Assembly (NCBI GenBank): GCA_016706865.1
Contig: JADJIS010000001.1
Location: 248,001 to 312,000, forward strand
Source: Bacteroidota bacterium
GTDB lineage: Bacteria; Bacteroidota; Bacteroidia; Chitinophagales; BACL12
Length of the DNA stretch: 64,000 bases
Reading direction: 5' to 3'
Within the stretch, counting starts at the first letter, position 1. Every line of letters starts with the position of its first letter. The notes beneath the pieces are model-generated. The model did not search any database. It saw only the letters and a program-made list of their open reading frames with translations, and was not told the DNA's origin. Below, piece after piece: positions 8,374 through 16,136 of the stretch. A program made the translations under genes and the position numbers.

Positions 8374-9480
8374 TTATTTAAAATTCTGCAGGTTGAAAAA
8401 AACATCTGTGCCATTACCCCAAATATTTAAAATATCCTCATCAGAGAGCTTCTTAATTTTAGTTTGGAAGTTTTCATAATAGGTATAGAAAATGCTAACC
8501 TCTGGCCATAAATCTTTTTCCTCTATAAAATAATTGATTAGATAGGGACTATGTGATGTAATGAAGAATTGATTAGTTTCGGAGTTTTGAATATTCTGAC
8601 ATAACGTTTGAACATAAGGTGGGAATGAATGATTTTCAGGCTCCTCAAACAATAAAATTGAATCTCTATTAGAATAAATCGCTGCTATATTATATATTAA
8701 TCTTTGATAGGTATCAGCGACTAATGAAAATGGTATTTTGTACGAAACATTATTCTTTCGCTTCTGAATCTCAAATTTTTTCGTTGTGTAGTCTTGCAAT
8801 AATTCTAACTTGTATTTTTTAAAAAGTTTTCCTGCAAAATCACGAAGATCCTTGTTTATTTGAAAAATTGTGAATAAATTAGATCCATCAGGAACTAAAA
8901 AGCCGGCAAATGTATTTTTGAATTCTCCTGTAAAAAGATTGTTAAAATCATAACGTTTTATGGGTGTAACATAACTGAGGTCAAAATCGTTATCTGTAAA
9001 CAAACCATCATTTTTGAAACTTAAAATATAGGGTTTAATTGGAAGTTCCAGCTGGACTGGATCATCGAAATATCGCTTCAAATCTTGTTTATAATTGTGG
9101 TATGTATTGGATAACACTGCTTTCTTTAAAATAGATTTATAAGAACTGAAAACAAGGTCGTAAAAATCAAGTCCCTTATGCCATCTTAAAGTTCCATATC
9201 CTATCGAAGTTTTAATTTCAATCGGATTGGTAATTTCCATATCATAAAAAAGATTGTTTATCTGTTCATATCGAATCATATTTTGACCAAATCGGGATTT
9301 TTGATCTCCTTTTTCAATGTAGGGCACACTAAATAAGGAAAGTGCTTCCAAAATATTCGACTTGCCGGAGTTCGGTTCGCCAATAAATATATTAATTCTG
9401 CTACAATCGGCTGATAATTTTTTTATAGACTTGAAATTTTTAATTTCCAGCGATTTAATATGATTTTTATTATGAATCAT
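8374..9480 (-). CDS. AAA family ATPase (OLD/RecF-like, lacking its own nuclease domain)
   Basis: A 368-residue protein beginning IKSLEIKNFKSIKKL, the typical start of the SMC/RecF-like AAA_15/AAA_21 group. Walker A is GEPNSGKS (34-41), Walker B is ILLFEEPENH (275-284, catalytic pair Glu279-Glu280), and the switch histidine is in FITSHSPYLI (His310). The insert between them (about 60-250) is the usual variable lobe. OLD nucleases continue into a TOPRIM domain, but this chain ends soon after, and the next gene supplies a TOPRIM-like protein. It follows the restriction enzyme by 38 nt and precedes the small protein by 5 nt. Likely role: sensor or motor of a defence module. The ATPase call is sure, the role inferred. 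Confidence 0.85.
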   Translation of the reverse strand: MIHNKNHIKSLEIKNFKSIKKLSADCSRINIFIGEPNSGKSNILEALSLFSVPYIEKGDQKSRFGQNMIRYEQINNLFYDMEITNPIEIKTSIGYGTLRWHKGLDFYDLVFSSYKSILKKAVLSNTYHNYKQDLKRYFDDPVQLELPIKPYILSFKNDGLFTDNDFDLSYVTPIKRYDFNNLFTGEFKNTFAGFLVPDGSNLFTIFQINKDLRDFAGKLFKKYKLELLQDYTTKKFEIQKRKNNVSYKIPFSLVADTYQRLIYNIAAIYSNRDSILLFEEPENHSFPPYVQTLCQNIQNSETNQFFITSHSPYLINYFIEEKDLWPEVSIFYTYYENFQTKIKKLSDEDILNIWGNGTDVFFNLQNFK

Positions 9481-9518
9481 TTATCCCATTTTTATTTATT
9501 AACCAATAACAAAATTAA

Positions 9519-12287
9519 TTATTTCTTTGGTTGTTTTACTTTCTTTTTCCCCTCCCCCGCAAACAAACCACTCGTATATTTATCATACAACTCAAACAAA
9601 TACTCTATCCTTGCCGTTTCAGATGCAAATGGTTGCGAACGATAACATTGATCTACCGCTTTGTCCAAAACCTGATGTGCCTTAACTAAAGCCGGTGGCA
9701 TTGTTAAATGGTCATAGAGATCAGCCAAACTGCTGTTTGGAAACTCAGCCCTAACATCCAATACTTTTTGCGCTGCTGATTCTACTGCTTGTTTTTGTTT
9801 TTCAGTTGGGGATTCGGGCCAAGGGTAGTTATTGTAAACAATATCCTTTGAATACCTAAAATCACTTTTCAATCTTCCACAAACATATTTTACCCATGCC
9901 ATGTGCATTTCAGAGGTTAAAATACCAAAGTGAAATAAATTGCCATTGGCAATTATATGACAACTATTGTTAGCAATTTCGCCATTTTTAAAAAAACCAA
10001 ATGGAATATACTTTCTATTTTCAGAAGAAGTACTGGGGATTAATATAAAGTTTGAGGGATTATATGTATCTCGAAATTGCATGGGCGTGGAAGCAAATTT
10101 TCGAGTTGAAGGCGCCACACTATTCAATCTAAATTCTTTTACTTTTTCAATCCGTTCCAAAAGTTCTGAATTTGATTTTATTTCTTCAGGTGACGCATCC
10201 TTTAACCAAATGCACCATCTGTTTTCATTATTTATATATTCTCTTGCACTTATTAATTTTTTAATGAATTTTTCTAACTTAGGATACTTTAAAATTAAAA
10301 TATTCTTTTCAACATCAGTCAATAACAAATTACCGCCATCCAAAGGCATATTTCCAAAATTCATTTGTGGAACATTTGAAATGGGGTTTTGGCGAGATGT
10401 AATGATTACTGTTTTAGCATCAACCAAATATGGATTTATGTTTTTCGCTAGTACTTCATGCGGGTCACTATTGACTGTTGAATATTCGAATATTTTCTTA
10501 TTTGAAGAGTCAAAATTTGCAAAACCTACAATAACACAATAAACTGCAGCCACTCCACTTGCTTCATTATTCCATTTGAAAGTCCTATGTGCGAAATGAA
10601 TTTTTATGTCAAAGTTTGAAAACAATTCACCCCATAAAATTCCAACTTGCTCCCCTTGCGAAATTGAATTAGTAGAAACAAATGCTGCTTTTGTAATTTT
10701 ACTTTGTTTCAAATACATAGCAGCTTTTACGTACCATCCGGTAACATAATCCAACACACCAGCTCCTTTAGTGGAATGAAAAAGCAATTTTAATTCATTT
10801 CTAGCTTCCTCTGTCATTAATTTACTGCCAATAAACGGCGGATTACCCAAAATATAATTAAAGGTTGGGGTCTCTTTTTCAAATGGCAAAACAGGTATTA
10901 ATTTATCCCAATTTAAACGCAATGCATTGCCTTTTACAATTGATGCACTTTTGCGGAGTGGAATTCTTTTCATATAATCGCCAAACTCGCTGCTTACTTT
11001 TTGGTTCATTTGGTGGTCCATGAGCCACATGGCAACAGTTGCAATTTGCACTGCATGGTCTTCGATTTCGATGCCGTAAAATTTATCTACATCAATATTT
11101 ACCAATGCTTCGATGTCAGTTACTTGCTGCCCCTTTTGGGCAGTTTTAATTATTTCCATTTCGAGTAAGCGTAATTCACGATAGGTAATAATTAAAAAAT
11201 TACCACAGCCACAAGCCGGATCCAAAAATTGTAATGTAGCAATTTTGGAGTGAAATTTATCTAATTTCCGGGCATCTGTTTTTACCTTATTAAATTCTTC
11301 CCAAAGTTCATCAAGAAATAATCCCTTAATAAGTTTTAAAATATTTTTTTCACTGGTATAATGCGCACCAAGATTTCGTCTTTCTTTTGGATTCATTACA
11401 CTTTGGAAAAGTGATCCAAAAATTGCAGGTGAAATTTGTCCCCAATCAAGATCACAACAGTTTAATAAGGCTGTGCGCATTTTGCTGTCAAAACTTGCAG
11501 GTGGTAAAGATTCTTCAAATAATTTACCATTGATATAATCAAAATCAGCATAAACCTCATCTAAATTCTTAAATCGCTGATTTTTAGGGGTATTCAATAC
11601 ATGAAATAATTCGCTTAAACGTGGTGCCAGATCACTTCCATCTTCACTGGTTTTATTCAGTAAAAATCCGTGAAAACTATCCTTTTCAAAAATGCCGGAA
11701 TCATCTGCAAACAAACAAAATAACAATCGCACCAAATAAACTTCCAACATATGACCTTCATAACCAATTTCTTTGAGTGCATCATGCAGGTCGCCCATTA
11801 ATTCAGCTGCTTTTATATTAACGGGATCCTGTTCTGCATACACTCGTTTTTTATAACCCGATAAAAAGGAAAATAAATGTAAATGTTCCGGTAAATCAAC
11901 AAGTTGAAAATTATAAATGGAGTTTTCATCAAGGTCATATAAGCGAAACCAATTAAAGTCGGAAACCACTATATATCTTGGTAGTTCTTTATCAGTTAAT
12001 CCCGGAAAATAATTTTTAGCCTGAGCATATGCAGTATCAAGATTTTTTCCTCTGCTTTTGTGTTCTACTAAAACAACTCCTTTCCATAATAAATCAATAA
12101 ATCCTTTTGATTCATCAATTTTAGTTGCGGGTTGCTCAAAGGTTGCTACTCTTCTTCTACTTACCCCAAAAACATTAAAAAAAGCATCCCAAAATGATTT
12201 TGCTTCGGCTTTTTCATTGTTTTCATTTTCCCATTCTTTAACAAATTGATAAGAGCGGGTTTTTATTTCGTTAAGGCTTAGGGACAT
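9519..12287 (-). CDS. Type IIL restriction-modification enzyme, MmeI-like (nuclease and N6-adenine methyltransferase in one chain)
   Basis: A 922-residue protein, matching MmeI (919). The N-terminal endonuclease domain shows Asp65, Glu75 and Lys77 in GFIDLLWKGVVLVEHKSRG, the D-X9-E-X-K pattern of MmeI. A helical linker follows, then RRNLGAHYTSE, the AdoMet-binding motif I LDPACGCGNF (355-364) and the catalytic motif IV NPPF (482-485). The C-terminal 350 residues hold the target-recognition region. Such enzymes methylate one strand of a short asymmetric site and cut about 20 nt away. All motifs are intact, so an active enzyme is expected. It is the first gene of a three-gene operon. A TATTTTTA 5 nt before the ATG may be its -7 box. 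The recognition site cannot be derived here. Confidence 0.92.
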   Translation of the reverse strand: MSLSLNEIKTRSYQFVKEWENENNEKAEAKSFWDAFFNVFGVSRRRVATFEQPATKIDESKGFIDLLWKGVVLVEHKSRGKNLDTAYAQAKNYFPGLTDKELPRYIVVSDFNWFRLYDLDENSIYNFQLVDLPEHLHLFSFLSGYKKRVYAEQDPVNIKAAELMGDLHDALKEIGYEGHMLEVYLVRLLFCLFADDSGIFEKDSFHGFLLNKTSEDGSDLAPRLSELFHVLNTPKNQRFKNLDEVYADFDYINGKLFEESLPPASFDSKMRTALLNCCDLDWGQISPAIFGSLFQSVMNPKERRNLGAHYTSEKNILKLIKGLFLDELWEEFNKVKTDARKLDKFHSKIATLQFLDPACGCGNFLIITYRELRLLEMEIIKTAQKGQQVTDIEALVNIDVDKFYGIEIEDHAVQIATVAMWLMDHQMNQKVSSEFGDYMKRIPLRKSASIVKGNALRLNWDKLIPVLPFEKETPTFNYILGNPPFIGSKLMTEEARNELKLLFHSTKGAGVLDYVTGWYVKAAMYLKQSKITKAAFVSTNSISQGEQVGILWGELFSNFDIKIHFAHRTFKWNNEASGVAAVYCVIVGFANFDSSNKKIFEYSTVNSDPHEVLAKNINPYLVDAKTVIITSRQNPISNVPQMNFGNMPLDGGNLLLTDVEKNILILKYPKLEKFIKKLISAREYINNENRWCIWLKDASPEEIKSNSELLERIEKVKEFRLNSVAPSTRKFASTPMQFRDTYNPSNFILIPSTSSENRKYIPFGFFKNGEIANNSCHIIANGNLFHFGILTSEMHMAWVKYVCGRLKSDFRYSKDIVYNNYPWPESPTEKQKQAVESAAQKVLDVRAEFPNSSLADLYDHLTMPPALVKAHQVLDKAVDQCYRSQPFASETARIEYLFELYDKYTSGLFAGEGKKKVKQPKK

Positions 12288-12359
12288 GGGGATAAAAATA
12301 GGAAATAAACAAAGAAGTTATTTCTTTAAAATATTAAAATTGGTATAAGGTAAAATTGA

Positions 12360-12465
12360 ACCTTGGGTGAGGGATAGTAGCGGAAACCCCACAGCGAGGC
12401 ACGAGCGAGGAGTTGCAGCGAATAGCCCGACCCGTCCGCCTCGGCGGGGCACCCCCAAATTAAAT
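12360..12465. repeat. GC-rich structured intergenic element
   Basis: About 105 bp, far richer in G+C than its surroundings, between the convergently arranged neighbourhood of 12287 and 12486. Outer arms TTGGGTG and CACCCCCAA can pair, GGGTGAGGG can pair with CCCGACCC, and the centre holds GCGAGGCACGAGCGAGG and TGCAGCGAATAGCCCGACCC. I recall this kind of element recurring between genes of Bacteroidota, which suggests a REP-like repeat or structured RNA, but only one copy is in this window. Confidence 0.45.
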
Positions 12466-12485
12466 TACAGGCAATAGGTAATTAA

Positions 12486-13409
12486 TCAATCACAAGTAAC
12501 CAGATCAGCATACCACTGTAAGGTCCAATTGGTAGAGGCATAAAAATTATCGGTTGAACCACCGGGAGCATAAATATAACCCGGTGTAATATCGCTATAT
12601 CCAAAATCGGCATAAGGTGAGCAGTCTAAATTTTCCTGCGCACCTGTCCAGGTTTCTATGGATACCGGTTCATCAAACATGCTGGGATCCATCACGAATT
12701 TTTTGAGTTGATGGTGATCTCTCACTGTCACCAGCGGAGCAACGTGATACCACCAATACACACAACAATCACCGGCATCAACGGCAAGATAGCCTGTGGC
12801 TCCCTCATAACTGAACACCTTCTCACAGGAATAACCAAATTCATTTTCCATGATCTGGCGCATTTTATGTGCGCGGGCATAACATCCGTCAACTACGTAT
12901 TGAAATGGAATACAATAATCTATGGTGGAAGTTCCGGTTGCACATCCCTGTTGTTTGCAGAATTCGAAAATTTCGTTTAGCGTTTCCATGTTTGGAACTA
13001 TCTTTTTAATGGTGCCGGGTGTTGGAATAATCACCTTTGCGTTGTTAAAATTTTGAATATCATCCGGTGATGGTAATTGAGCCATAGTTATTGTTACCAC
13101 CGGAGAACTTTCATTTTCGGTGTATACTCTAAGTGGAGATTTTGATATCTGACTTTCGTCGAGCATTTTTTTTATTTGTTCAAAGTCGGTGTTCGTTTTG
13201 GGCAGATCGAAAATTCGCGGAGATTCGAAAAAGCGCACCTGAATGGATTTGCCATCAGGGGAGTCGCGGTAATAAGCAGGGGTGAAAAGTTTATATTCAC
13301 CCGGAGTATTAATTTGTGGAATTTCTGCGTTAAAATCGGAAGAACGCTGACAACTATTTAACAATAAGGTAGTTAAAATGAGGAGGCAGGATAGGCGAAA
13401 AAGTTTCAT
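12486..13409 (-). CDS. Lipoprotein with protein-glutaminase-like domain, copy 2
   Basis: Paralog of the protein at 2074-3000. The start is placed at the ATG at 13409 (MKLFRLS), which aligns with MKLFKLL of the other copy; an in-frame TTG lies 9 nt upstream. The signal peptide ends in a lipobox with Cys20, as in copy 1. The catalytic half is nearly the same: GCYARAHKMRQIM (Cys176), CEKVFSYEGATGYLAVDAGD, WWYHVAPLV (His222), FVMDPSMFDEPVS (Asp241). The N-terminal half has diverged except for the FTPAYYRDS...SIQVRFFESPRIF block, which is also shared. Preservation of the triad in both copies suggests both are active. The role is unknown: deamidation of extracellular proteins for nutrition, or of rivals' proteins, are both possible. 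Confidence 0.75.
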   Translation of the reverse strand: MKLFRLSCLLILTTLLLNSCQRSSDFNAEIPQINTPGEYKLFTPAYYRDSPDGKSIQVRFFESPRIFDLPKTNTDFEQIKKMLDESQISKSPLRVYTENESSPVVTITMAQLPSPDDIQNFNNAKVIIPTPGTIKKIVPNMETLNEIFEFCKQQGCATGTSTIDYCIPFQYVVDGCYARAHKMRQIMENEFGYSCEKVFSYEGATGYLAVDAGDCCVYWWYHVAPLVTVRDHHQLKKFVMDPSMFDEPVSIETWTGAQENLDCSPYADFGYSDITPGYIYAPGGSTDNFYASTNWTLQWYADLVTCD

Positions 13410-13555
13410 CGTAGGCAATTTATCAGGTAAATATAGCTTTAAAACAGAAGTTTTATGATGATTTTAGTCTAAAAATTCAGGTTTATGCCCTGAAACCCAA
13501 AAATTGACCGTTAATTTATCTGGATATCACAATTTCCCTGCTCTTTATTTTTCAC

Positions 13556-13563
13556 TACCTTTA
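13556..13563 (+). promoter_or_regulatory. Candidate -7 box of pepP
   Basis: TACCTTTA, one base from the TAnnTTTG consensus, lies 21 nt before the ATG at 13585. No good -33 TTG is seen at the right distance. Confidence 0.35.
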
Positions 13564-13584
13564 AACCCTCAAAAAAACAGCGAC

Positions 13585-14889
13585 ATGAAGTATTTGCCTA
13601 TTGATAAACAACTATTTATTCAAAACAGGAGTAACTATACAAAGCACCTGAAACCCAACAGCATAGCAATTTTTCATAGTAATGATGAAATGCCTACCAA
13701 TGCCGATCAGTTTCATCCTTACAAACAAAACAGCGATATATTTTATTTAAGTGGTATAGATCAGGAAGATTCCATATTATTTATTTACCCTGATTGCCCC
13801 ATACCTAAATACCGTGAAGCTTTATTTCTTAAGAAAACCAATGCTTATATAGCAGTTTGGGAAGGACATAAATACACGGAGCAAGAAGCGACTGCAGCAA
13901 GTGGAATTAGCACTGTTCAATGGAAGGAAGAATTTCCTGCGATATTTAATATGCTGATGAACCATGCGGAAAATATTTACCTGAATTCGAATGAAAATGA
14001 CAGGGCTTCTATATTGGTACCTTCTCGCGATGCGAGATTTACACAGGAAACAAAAATCCGTTTTCCCTTACATAATTTTTATCGCAGCGCTCCGATCATG
14101 GCAACCTTGCGGACAAGTAAAAATGAATTTGAAAAAGAATTAATGCAAATTGCCTGCGACATTACAACAAGTGCATTTAAAAGAGTAATGAAATTTGTAA
14201 GGCCGGGAGTGATGGAATTTGAAGTGGAGGCAGAAATATTACATGAGTTTATTCGCAACCGTGCATCACGTCTGGCTTATGGAAGTATAATTGCAAGTGG
14301 AGCAAATGCCTGTGTTCTGCATTATGTAGATAATAATATGGAATGCCGTGACGGCGATCTTATATTGATGGATTTTGGTGCTGAATATGCAAATTATTGT
14401 GCTGATCTTACGAGAACAATTCCTGTGAACGGACGATTTACTGCGCGTCAAAAAGATGTTTACAATGCAGTGCTTCGCGTGCAAAGAGAAGCAATAAAAA
14501 TGATGCATGTGGGAATGATATTAAAAGAATTTAATAGTGAAGTTGGCAAGGTGATGGAAGGAGAATTATTGGGACTTGGTTTAATAAGTACAACAGATAT
14601 TAAAAATCAGGACCCTGAAAATCCGGCATACAAAAAATATTTTATGCATGGAACAGGACATCATCTGGGCTTGGATGTACACGATATTGGTGACCACTAC
14701 GCACCGCTTCCATCAGGTGCAGTGTTAACCTGCGAACCGGGCATTTATATTCCGGAAGAAAATATTGGTATTCGCATAGAAAATGATATTATGATCACAG
14801 ATTCCGGCAACTATGATTTTATGAAAGATTGCCCAGCCGATGTAGAGGAGATTGAAGAATATATGAACGCTATGCAAATGGCTGATTGA
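13585..14889 (+). CDS. pepP: Xaa-Pro aminopeptidase (M24B, aminopeptidase P)
   Basis: A 434-residue protein from the ATG at 13585; a TTG 81 nt upstream would add an unlikely N-terminus. It removes N-terminal residues that precede proline and acts in the cytoplasm. The N-terminal half is the aminopeptidase P regulatory domain (FHPYKQNSDIFYLSGIDQED). The C-terminal pita-bread fold has the dinuclear metal ligands in MDFGAEYANYCADLTRTIP (two Asp), HGTGHHLGLDVHD (His), LTCEPGIYIPEE (Glu) and GIRIENDIMIT (Glu). All are present. It is monocistronic, divergent from the glutaminase-like lipoprotein gene. Confidence 0.93.
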   Translation: MKYLPIDKQLFIQNRSNYTKHLKPNSIAIFHSNDEMPTNADQFHPYKQNSDIFYLSGIDQEDSILFIYPDCPIPKYREALFLKKTNAYIAVWEGHKYTEQEATAASGISTVQWKEEFPAIFNMLMNHAENIYLNSNENDRASILVPSRDARFTQETKIRFPLHNFYRSAPIMATLRTSKNEFEKELMQIACDITTSAFKRVMKFVRPGVMEFEVEAEILHEFIRNRASRLAYGSIIASGANACVLHYVDNNMECRDGDLILMDFGAEYANYCADLTRTIPVNGRFTARQKDVYNAVLRVQREAIKMMHVGMILKEFNSEVGKVMEGELLGLGLISTTDIKNQDPENPAYKKYFMHGTGHHLGLDVHDIGDHYAPLPSGAVLTCEPGIYIPEENIGIRIENDIMITDSGNYDFMKDCPADVEEIEEYMNAMQMAD

Positions 14890-15060
14890 CATTTTGAAGG
14901 CACGAATACGCAGGCCAGTAAGACACTAAGGCGCGAAGATTTCACGAAGAGAATTTAGAGTGCTTAAAGTATTAAAAATATTGGATGGTATTTCAAGAAG
15001 CTTTTAAAAAAAATTAGGATAATTTTCAAAGGATAAATAATTTTTGGTTAACACCGCAGG

Positions 15061-15849
15061 ATGAAATTCATTAAAAATCTACCCAACATTCTTACCTTAT
15101 TTAATTTGTTTCTCGGCTGCATGGCTATTGTGTATCTGTTTAACGATCATATGGTAATTATGAGCGGTGAAAGAGAAATGTTTATTGATATGGGCCAAAT
15201 TGCATTGGCCTGTTATTGTGTTTTTGCTGCTGCTATTATCGATTTTTTCGATGGATTTGTTGCGCGTTTATTAAAGGCGCAAAGTGAGTTCGGAAAACAA
15301 TTAGATTCCCTTGCCGATATGGTTACTTTCGGATTGGTTCCGGGTTTGATCATGTATGAATTGATAGCGCGTTCTTATTATGCTAATTACAGTTCGTTTG
15401 ATTATCCCGTTTTGTTTTATTCCGCAGGTTTTGCGCTAACTATTTTTGCGGCTGTAAGACTTGCAAAATTTAATCTCGATACCAGACAAACTTCTGAATT
15501 CCGCGGATTGCCAAGTCCTTCCATGGCTATGATAGTTATGTCGCTGCCACTTATTATTTTACGCGACGAAATGCAATTATCACAACTGCTCTCTAATAGC
15601 TGGGTACTTTATGGAATTGTTGCTTTATTGAGTTATTTGATGGTGAGCGATATACCGATGTTGAGTCTTAAGATCAAATCGCTGAAATTTGAGGAAAATC
15701 AGTGGTTATTCGAACTCATTTTATTATCGATAGCAATTATTTTTATGGGGATATTTATTTTCCATATTATGTTTTCCATCATACCAATTGTATTAATTTT
15801 ATATATTTTAATTTCACTAACAAAAAATATCAACGAAAATGGCATATAA
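15061..15849 (+). CDS. pssA: CDP-diacylglycerol--serine O-phosphatidyltransferase
   Basis: A 262-residue integral membrane protein that makes phosphatidylserine, precursor of phosphatidylethanolamine. The CDP-alcohol phosphotransferase signature DG-x2-AR-x8-G-x3-D-x3-D is complete in DGFVARLLKAQSEFGKQLDS followed by LAD. N-terminal MKFIKNLPNILTLFNLFLGC is typical of the family. Hydrophobic helices cover most of the remainder, including a long one at the C-terminus. The last 11 nt overlap purS. The 171-bp gap upstream of it shows only low-complexity words and no clear promoter. Confidence 0.93.
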   Translation: MKFIKNLPNILTLFNLFLGCMAIVYLFNDHMVIMSGEREMFIDMGQIALACYCVFAAAIIDFFDGFVARLLKAQSEFGKQLDSLADMVTFGLVPGLIMYELIARSYYANYSSFDYPVLFYSAGFALTIFAAVRLAKFNLDTRQTSEFRGLPSPSMAMIVMSLPLIILRDEMQLSQLLSNSWVLYGIVALLSYLMVSDIPMLSLKIKSLKFEENQWLFELILLSIAIIFMGIFIFHIMFSIIPIVLILYILISLTKNINENGI

Positions 15850-16090
15850 GGCTGAAATTGATGTAATGCCCTTAAAAGAATTGCTCGATCCAAAGGGTAA
15901 AGCTGTAGCAGGTAATATGAAAAATATTGATCTAAACTCCATACAGGACGTTCGCATTGGCAAACATATACAACTTCATATTGAAGCAGATTCGGATGCT
16001 CAGGCAAAACAAATTGCTGAGGAAGCCTGTAAAAAATTACTTGCCAATCCTATTATGGAGAGTTATACTTTTACTATCCACAAGGTATAA
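15839..16090 (+). CDS. purS: Phosphoribosylformylglycinamidine synthase subunit PurS
   Basis: An 83-residue protein with the PurS pattern: an N-terminal strand YKAEIDVMPLKELLDPKGKAV, then IQDVRIGKHIQLHIEADSDA and a C-terminal TFTIHKV. PurS joins PurL and PurQ into the complex that converts FGAR to FGAM in purine synthesis. The ATG lies inside the last codons of pssA, which implies translational coupling. purL and purQ are not in the window. Confidence 0.9.
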   Translation: MAYKAEIDVMPLKELLDPKGKAVAGNMKNIDLNSIQDVRIGKHIQLHIEADSDAQAKQIAEEACKKLLANPIMESYTFTIHKV

Positions 16091-16100
16091 TTTTGTTTAT

Positions 16101-16118
16101 AGGATGAAAAAACATCCT
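16101..16118 (+). terminator. Weak hairpin after purS
   Basis: AGGATG, six A, CATCCT, then TTATTAATTTG. A 6-bp stem with a poor T tract, so it is at most a weak terminator. Confidence 0.3.
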
Positions 16119-16136
16119 TATTAATTTGTTTATACT

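Noticed and set aside
7862..9480. Naming the ATPase pair as PARIS (AriA/AriB)
   Set aside because: The small protein (168 residues) is shorter than AriB, and only short motifs are shared; the broader description is safer.
9967..10542. A 191-codon plus-strand frame within the restriction enzyme gene
   Set aside because: Antisense to the intact, well-conserved MmeI-like gene; no independent evidence.
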